Below, piece by piece: positions 5,046 through 9,739 of a DNA stretch of 9,739 bases. Source of the DNA: Bacteroidales bacterium (GTDB lineage Bacteria; Bacteroidota; Bacteroidia; Bacteroidales; Dysgonomonadaceae). Both the position numbers and the translations under genes were made by a program. The notes beneath the pieces are model-generated. The model was not told where the DNA came from. It saw only the letters and a list, made by a program, of their open reading frames with translations, and did not search any database. Each line of letters begins with the position of its first letter. Position 1 is the first letter of the stretch. The stretch is taken from positions 1-9,739 of the forward strand of contig JAAYFR010000127.1 of the NCBI GenBank assembly GCA_012728155.1. Direction: 5' to 3'.

Positions 5046-6395
5046 ATGAATACGATTCAATTACAGATCAAAGATCTTTCCGGCTTTCTGTCGGAAGAGG
5101 ATATCTTGAAGCAGTCGGGACAAGCCACAGCTTGCAACCAGGCACTCCACGACGGTTCACTTGCAGGCAGCGATTTCCTTGGATGGGTTACCCTACCCTC
5201 CTCCATCACAGATCAGGAGTTGAGGGAGGTAGAAGATGCCGCCACCGTACTCCGTACGCGCTGCGAGGCGGTTGTAGTTGTCGGCATCGGTGGCAGTTAC
5301 CTTGGTGCCCGTGCCGTGATCGATGCCCTCTCCTCCTCGTTCGATTGGTTGCAGGAGAAGAAGGATCGGAAAAATCCGGTAATCCTTTTCGCGGGGAACA
5401 ACATTAGCGAAGATTATCTGTATGAGTTGATGCAGTATCTCCAGAACAGACAGTTCGGCATTATCAATATCTCCAAATCGGGGACAACTACCGAACCGGC
5501 CATCGCTTTCCGGCTGCTGAAAGAGCAACTTGAAGAGAAAGTAGGGAAAGAGGAGGCCAAAAACAGGATCGTGGCCATCACCGACGCATCGAGAGGGGCA
5601 CTTCGCACCCTGGCCAATACCGAAGGTTATCAAACATTCGTCATCCCCGACAATGTAGGAGGACGCTACTCGGTACTCACGCCGGTTGGATTACTTCCCA
5701 TTGCCGTGGCAGGAATAGATATCCGCAAGCTGGTAGCCGGCGCGGTGGAGATAGAAAAAGCAACCCTCCCTTCCACCTCTTTCGATTACAATCTCCCCGC
5801 CATCTATGCTGTTATCCGCAATGAGTTCTACAAACGGGGAAAAAAGATCGAGATATTGGTGAACTATCATCCTAAACTCCATTTCTTGGCTGAGTGGTGG
5901 AAGCAGCTTTATGGCGAAAGTGAAGGCAAAGAAGGAGTGGGGATCTTCCCGGCTGCCGTTGATTTCACTACCGACCTCCATTCTATGGGTCAGTGGATAC
6001 AGGAAGGTGAACGCACCATCTTCGAAACGGTGATCACGATCGCAGAAGCAAATGAAAAGGTGCGGATTCCACGTGACGAGAGGGATCTCGACGGATTAAA
6101 CTACTTAGAAGGGAAGCGAGTCGACGAGGTGAATAAGATGGCGGAACTGGGTACCCGAATTGCGCATGTGGATGGCGGTGTTCCCAACATCATTATTGAA
6201 ATACCCAAGCTGACCGAAAAATATATCGGACAACTGATCTATTTCTTCGAAAAGGCATGTGGTATCAGTGGCTATCTACTTGGAATCAACCCCTTCGATC
6301 AACCGGGAGTTGAAGCCTATAAAAAAAATATGTTCGCCCTGCTGGAAAAACCTGGCCATGAAGAGGCCACCAAAGCACTCAAAGCAAGGTTATAG
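5046..6395 (+). CDS. pgi: Glucose-6-phosphate isomerase (Pgi)
   Basis: Pgi interconverts glucose-6-phosphate and fructose-6-phosphate in glycolysis/gluconeogenesis; it is a cytosolic dimer of SIS-fold domains. The 449-residue protein is of the shorter bacterial class (about 445-450). Visible elements are GIGGSYLG (80-87) and SKSGTTTE (143-150) for sugar-phosphate binding, PGI signature 1 DNVGGRYSVLTPVGL (202-216), the catalytic Glu291 in YGESEGKEG, His312 in DLHSMGQW, and signature 2 INPFDQPGVEAYK (414-426) with the catalytic Lys426. The ATG at 5046 is preferred over the in-frame ATG at 5007: MNTIQLQIKDL fits the family start, and the promoter predicts transcription from about 5003. The gene is followed by a good intrinsic terminator. 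Lys, His and Glu catalytic residues are all present, so the enzyme should be active. Confidence 0.96.
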   Translation: MNTIQLQIKDLSGFLSEEDILKQSGQATACNQALHDGSLAGSDFLGWVTLPSSITDQELREVEDAATVLRTRCEAVVVVGIGGSYLGARAVIDALSSSFDWLQEKKDRKNPVILFAGNNISEDYLYELMQYLQNRQFGIINISKSGTTTEPAIAFRLLKEQLEEKVGKEEAKNRIVAITDASRGALRTLANTEGYQTFVIPDNVGGRYSVLTPVGLLPIAVAGIDIRKLVAGAVEIEKATLPSTSFDYNLPAIYAVIRNEFYKRGKKIEILVNYHPKLHFLAEWWKQLYGESEGKEGVGIFPAAVDFTTDLHSMGQWIQEGERTIFETVITIAEANEKVRIPRDERDLDGLNYLEGKRVDEVNKMAELGTRIAHVDGGVPNIIIEIPKLTEKYIGQLIYFFEKACGISGYLLGINPFDQPGVEAYKKNMFALLEKPGHEEATKALKARL

Positions 6396-6424
6396 GTATG
6401 TAGATTTCCATAAATCTATACAAT

Positions 6425-6454
6425 CGGGCAGACAAAAAGTTGCCCGTTTTTATT
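6425..6454 (+). terminator. Intrinsic terminator after pgi
   Basis: CGGGCA (6425-6430) and TGCCCG (6441-6446) form a perfect 6-bp G/C-rich stem with a 10-nt A-rich loop, followed by TTTTTATT (6447-6454). It begins 30 bp after the pgi stop. Its T-tract ends only 9 bp before the ATG of the HAD gene, so it would also influence entry into that gene. A small A/T hairpin (TAGATTT/AAATCTA, 6401-6418) precedes it. Confidence 0.75.
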
Positions 6455-6463
6455 CAATAGAAG

Positions 6464-7204
6464 ATGAATGAAGCACTTATACATTATCTCCAAAAATTCC
6501 ATTTCACACAATTTGATCTGAAAGCGATACTTTTCGACATGGACGGCGTTCTCTATGACTCTATGCCGGCACATGACAGATCATGGCGACAGACAATGGA
6601 CGAGATGAAACTCCATTATCTACCCCAGGAGTTTTACTTTCAGGAGGGCAGGGTCGGTCAATCGACCATCAACACTGTGTTTCAACGAAATCTTCATCGT
6701 GATGCCACAGAAGAGGAGATAAAAAGGATATATGCCCGTAAGAGTGAGTTATTCCAACAATACAACAGTGGGGCCATCTTTTCCGGTGCTGCACCGCTCT
6801 TGCGGTATATAGATGCAAGCGGGCTCAAACCCGTGTTGGTCACCGGATCCGGGCAGCCATCGCTTCTCGATCGGCTGGAGACACACTTCCCTGGCATATT
6901 CACTCCGGAAACTATGGTGACCGCTTTCGACGTGACAGAGGGAAAACCTCATCCTGAGCCCTATCTGAGGGGACTTCAAAAAGGAGGAGATCTAAAACCC
7001 AACCAAGCGTTTGCGGTAGAAAATGCTCCATTGGGCATCGAGTCAGCCGTCGCTGCCGGTATTTTCACCATTGCAGTGAATACAGGTCCCCTCTCCAACT
7101 CTATACTTTCCGGTGCAGGTGCCTCAATCGTTCTCAGTTCGATGGAGGAGCTGCTCAAAATAATACCGGAGACACTCCATTTAATAGGGAGAATCAGCAT
7201 ATAG
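6464..7204 (+). CDS. HAD-superfamily hydrolase, subfamily IA (phosphoglucomutase/phosphatase-like)
   Basis: This is a cytosolic HAD-fold phosphatase of the beta-phosphoglucomutase/sugar-phosphatase type; the substrate is not evident. In 246 residues it shows motif I FDMDGVLYDS (24-33; nucleophile D25 and acid/base D27), a helical cap (about 34-105), motif II VTGSG (126-130), motif III Lys161 in EGKPHPEPY, and motif IV VENAPLGIESAVAAG (185-199). Motif IV has Asn187 where many relatives have Asp (EDS); E186 remains. The AVNTGPL segment (204-210) is of the kind seen in Bacteroidota members. The gene sits right after the pgi terminator without a visible TAnnTTTG box of its own, so it may depend on read-through from pgi. 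It is followed after 31 bp, with no terminator, by the transglutaminase lipoprotein gene. The link to pgi suggests but does not prove a sugar-phosphate substrate. Confidence 0.85.
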   Translation: MNEALIHYLQKFHFTQFDLKAILFDMDGVLYDSMPAHDRSWRQTMDEMKLHYLPQEFYFQEGRVGQSTINTVFQRNLHRDATEEEIKRIYARKSELFQQYNSGAIFSGAAPLLRYIDASGLKPVLVTGSGQPSLLDRLETHFPGIFTPETMVTAFDVTEGKPHPEPYLRGLQKGGDLKPNQAFAVENAPLGIESAVAAGIFTIAVNTGPLSNSILSGAGASIVLSSMEELLKIIPETLHLIGRISI

Positions 7205-7235
7205 GGTACCCTGTTTCTCATCAAAAAAAAGAACA

Positions 7236-8669
7236 ATGGAAACCACTTTGAGTATACTTCTCTTTCTGCTTCTGTGGGGGTGTTCCACCTCCAAGCCAAA
7301 GGATCCTATCATTGAGGTTAACAAGGAAATAGCAGTGGGCAACTTCACGAAAGCTACGGAGATGGCTGATTCAATCATCTCAAAAGGAACGGCCAACAAA
7401 GATCTACTGCGGGATCTTCGCTTTATCCAGGATTCCCTGCATAGAGTGACATTGGATTTCAACAAAACGAGGGAGGATATCGTCGAATGGATTGAGAGAA
7501 ACCAACTGTGTACACCCTCCGATTCACTTCTAGATAGCTGGGAACAATCAAAAGTGCTCGAATACAGAGTTATTGAGGGAGAAAAGCGATATTTCCGTAA
7601 TGCTGCCCCCAATATATTCAGGGTAGACAGTTCGGCAAGAGAACTGAGTAAGGTCTCATCCCCCACAACAGATCTACCTCTTGATTCACTCCTGGTCGAT
7701 GCCTTCAACAATAGGATCAACAGCGATACAAAAGGGAAATATTACCTCCCGGAGAAAACGATAAAGGCACGTTATAGATTGACAGTAAACGCCGACGCAG
7801 TGTCCAACGGTGAAACAGTGAGAGCCTGGCTCCCCTTTCCAAGAGAAGATATCCGCCGACAAACGGATGTAAAGCTGCTTGCCACCTCACAAGACAGCTA
7901 CCTCATATCCAACGACAAGACGGCTCATACAAGCGTTTATATGGAACAAAGGGCTGCAGAGGGTCAACCAACTGTTTTTTGGATAGATTTCGAATTCACC
8001 TCCCGTGGAGAGTGGTTCGATCTGTCGCAGATAGAGGTGAAGCCGTACGATCACAACAGCCAATTATACCGCACATTCACTTCCGAAAAGAAACCGCATA
8101 TCCAATTTTCCGAAAATATCCGGAATCTGACAGACAGCATAACCCAAAATGCCTCCTCCGTGGTGGAGACCCTTCAATCTATCTACCGTTATATTTCCGC
8201 CAACTTCCCTTGGGCGAGTGCGTTGGAATATTCTACAATTGCCAATATCCCGGAATATGTCATTGAATATGGCAAAGGAGACTGCGGACAGGTGTCCCTT
8301 CTTTTGATCACCATGTTGCGGTACAAGGGTATTCCGGCTCGTTGGCAGAGCGGCTGGATGACACATCCGGGAAATGTGAACCTGCACGACTGGGCGGAGC
8401 TCTATATTGAAGGCACCGGTTGGATCCCGATTGATATTTCATTCGGCCGGGGCGGAACTCTCCCGATTGAGCCGGGACGTGAATTTTTCATGAGTGGCAT
8501 CGACTCATATCGCCTCTATATCAACTCCGATTTTTCAGGCGATTTTTATCCCCCAAAAAAATATCCCCGCAGCGAAACAGTAGATTTTCAACGAGGTGAA
8601 GTGGAGTCGGATCAATGGAATCTATATTTCGATCGCTGGAAATATAAGATGGAACTATCCTACAAATAA
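7236..8669 (+). CDS. Lipoprotein with transglutaminase-like cysteine peptidase domain
   Basis: The 477-residue protein begins with a lipoprotein signal: hydrophobic ILLFLLLW followed by lipobox LWGC with the acylated Cys16, so it should be anchored in the envelope. Residues 17-170 are an uncharacterised, mainly helical, charged region. Residues 171-285 look like a beta-rich domain (ARYRLTVNADAV, RAWLPFPRE, FWIDFEF). The transglutaminase core (about 300-405) has a complete triad: Cys350 in GKGDCGQVS, His384 in NLHDWAELY, and Asp400 in GWIPIDISF. Proteins of this fold in bacteria are usually proteases, amidases or cross-linking enzymes rather than true transglutaminases; the substrate here is unknown. 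The gene follows the HAD gene by 31 bp with no promoter box seen between them, so the pair is probably one transcript. A 10-bp palindrome AGGGTACCCT (7203-7212) lies between them. Function beyond the fold is inference. Confidence 0.87.
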   Translation: METTLSILLFLLLWGCSTSKPKDPIIEVNKEIAVGNFTKATEMADSIISKGTANKDLLRDLRFIQDSLHRVTLDFNKTREDIVEWIERNQLCTPSDSLLDSWEQSKVLEYRVIEGEKRYFRNAAPNIFRVDSSARELSKVSSPTTDLPLDSLLVDAFNNRINSDTKGKYYLPEKTIKARYRLTVNADAVSNGETVRAWLPFPREDIRRQTDVKLLATSQDSYLISNDKTAHTSVYMEQRAAEGQPTVFWIDFEFTSRGEWFDLSQIEVKPYDHNSQLYRTFTSEKKPHIQFSENIRNLTDSITQNASSVVETLQSIYRYISANFPWASALEYSTIANIPEYVIEYGKGDCGQVSLLLITMLRYKGIPARWQSGWMTHPGNVNLHDWAELYIEGTGWIPIDISFGRGGTLPIEPGREFFMSGIDSYRLYINSDFSGDFYPPKKYPRSETVDFQRGEVESDQWNLYFDRWKYKMELSYK

Positions 8670-8683
8670 TAAAATCTATTCAT

Positions 8684-8691
8684 TATCTTTG
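8684..8691 (+). promoter_or_regulatory. Putative -7 promoter box (TATCTTTG) for the NAD synthetase gene
   Basis: An exact TAnnTTTG match begins 15 bp after the preceding stop codon and 48 bp before the ATG at 8732, identical in sequence to the box before the hydF-like gene. No -33 TTG is evident about 20 nt upstream. Confidence 0.5.
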
Positions 8692-8731
8692 TAACAACGA
8701 TTGAAACTCATTGAGATATCTTTTTATTGAC

Positions 8732-9739
8732 ATGCACATAAATGACTATGGATTTCTGCGGGTGGCGGCCGCATCTCCAAAACTCAAGGTGGCAGATTGC
8801 GATTTCAACACCGAAGAGATAAAGAGAGTGATTGAACGGGCTCAGGGGGAAAAGGTACAGATTCTTTGTTTTCCGGAACTGAGTCTCACAGGATATAGTT
8901 GTGGGGATCTTTTTTTTCAGAAAGCACTACAACAAAAGGCAGTGGAGTCGTTATGTGAATTAGTCCGTTTTTTGACAGAGAGACCTTTCATTATCGTAAT
9001 CGTAGGACTTCCGTTAAGGATAAAAGAGTCCCTCTATAATGTAGCTGCCGTATTGTCGGGGGAAGGTATCTTAGGCTTTGTACCTAAGACTTATATTCCA
9101 AACAACAACGAATTTTACGAGAAGAGGTGGTTTGCCTCCGGCAACCAACTAACCGACACGATAGCCACTATCGAAAACGATATATTCAACGTACCGGTAG
9201 AGAAGGAGACCAACAAGGTTCCCATCTCTTCCAAAGGGATGATTTTTCACACCTCTTTTGGTAGTTTTGGCATAGAGATTTGTGAAGATCTTTGGATGCC
9301 CGTTCCACCATCCTCCCACTTAACCATGCAGGGGGCAGAGTTGATATTTAACCTTTCTGCAAGCAATGAGCTGGTTGGGAAGAACAACTACCGGAAATCG
9401 CTCGTTCTGCAACAATCGGGTCGATGCCACGCGGCATATATTTATGCGGCGGCAGGTTGGGGTGAGTCGACTACCGACATGGTCTTTCCCGGTGGCTGCC
9501 TGATTGCCGAAAACGGATTATTGCTCGCTGAATCAGCTCGGTTCTCACCCGAAAGCGAACTGATTATCGCAGATATCGATGTAGATGCATTGAGACACGA
9601 CCGGATGAAAAACAACAATTACGCCGCTGCTGCTTCGCATGATGCAACAAAAGTGAATTGTTATCTCGACTTTATCACCTCTAAAAAAATCTTTCGCACG
9701 TTCAACCCTCATCCTTTTATTCCTTCTAAAGAGGAGATC
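8732..9739 (+). CDS. nadE: Glutamine-dependent NAD+ synthetase, N-terminal part (cut by window end)
   Basis: This enzyme amidates deamido-NAD+ to NAD+ with ATP, using ammonia released from glutamine by its own N-terminal nitrilase-type glutaminase domain. The frame from the ATG at 8732 is open for 336 codons to the window end, so the glutaminase domain is complete but the C-terminal synthetase (PP-loop ATPase) domain is missing; full-length relatives are about 640-680 residues. The nitrilase triad is clear: Glu49 in CFPELSLTGYSCGDLF, Lys119 in FVPKTYIPNNNEFYE, and Cys184 in GIEICEDLWMPVPPS. Also typical are NLSASNE (207-213), RKSLVLQQSGRCHAAYIYA (221-239) and GWGESTTDMVFPGG (242-255). The start MHINDYGFLRVAAASPKLKVADC is a normal family start (only the first part is needed to recognise it). 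A TAnnTTTG box lies 48 bp upstream. The triad is intact, so the glutaminase should work; the symbol assumes that the missing part is the usual synthetase. Confidence 0.92.
   Translation, partial: MHINDYGFLRVAAASPKLKVADCDFNTEEIKRVIERAQGEKVQILCFPELSLTGYSCGDLFFQKALQQKAVESLCELVRFLTERPFIIVIVGLPLRIKESLYNVAAVLSGEGILGFVPKTYIPNNNEFYEKRWFASGNQLTDTIATIENDIFNVPVEKETNKVPISSKGMIFHTSFGSFGIEICEDLWMPVPPSSHLTMQGAELIFNLSASNELVGKNNYRKSLVLQQSGRCHAAYIYAAAGWGESTTDMVFPGGCLIAENGLLLAESARFSPESELIIADIDVDALRHDRMKNNNYAAAASHDATKVNCYLDFITSKKIFRTFNPHPFIPSKEEI

Noticed and set aside
7181..7720. 179-aa minus-strand open frame
   Set aside because: It is a shadow of the HAD and transglutaminase genes; serine/leucine/arginine-rich antisense composition with no domain.

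Overview
The window looks like chromosomal DNA of a Bacteroidales/Porphyromonadaceae-type bacterium (phylum Bacteroidota). The evidence is the style of the LysS, Pgi, HAD and NAD synthetase proteins, the near absence of Shine-Dalgarno sequences, the two lipoprotein signal peptides, and TAnnTTTG boxes (the Bacteroidota sigma-ABfr -7 element) at plausible distances before most genes. Most of the content is housekeeping and there is no mobile element. The first four and last four bases are both GATC, so the window may be a Sau3AI/MboI-type cloned fragment; the genes at both edges are cut.

Layout. 1-97 (-): start of a lipoprotein gene. 98-665: an approximately 570 bp gene-poor stretch. Its left half is a repeat- and hairpin-rich leader belonging to the lipoprotein gene; its right half shows almost nothing. 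666-1559 (-): dapA, 4-hydroxy-tetrahydrodipicolinate synthase (lysine/diaminopimelate pathway). 1560-1925: divergent control region with a promoter for each side, a 14-bp LacI-type palindrome, and a possible 31-codon ORF whose stop overlaps the next start. 1926-3149 (+): a HydF-family GTPase ([FeFe]-hydrogenase maturation) whose iron-sulfur site is altered. 3370-4941 (+): lysS, with a promoter and a terminator-like hairpin in its leader. 5046-6395 (+): pgi, with its own promoter lying partly inside a strong intergenic hairpin, followed by an intrinsic terminator. 6464-7204 (+): HAD-family sugar-phosphatase-like hydrolase. 7236-8669 (+): lipoprotein with a transglutaminase-like cysteine peptidase domain. 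8732-9739 (+): glutamine-dependent NAD+ synthetase, cut by the window end after its glutaminase domain.

How they fit together. dapA and lysS both concern lysine (synthesis and tRNA charging) but are on opposite strands with separate promoters. pgi is central glycolysis, and the HAD hydrolase next to it probably acts on a sugar phosphate or other small phosphoester. The HAD gene and the transglutaminase lipoprotein gene are probably co-transcribed. There is no hydE, hydG or hydrogenase gene here, so the HydF-like gene is an orphan in this window.

The least ordinary signals are (i) the HydF variant lacking the first Cys and the His of the usual CxH...HCxxC cluster motif, (ii) the repeated 'GTTTCATACGAYTA' array that includes the lipoprotein start codon and can fold it into a 12-bp stem, and (iii) the attenuator-like hairpin in the lysS leader. 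I found no clearly new multi-gene system.
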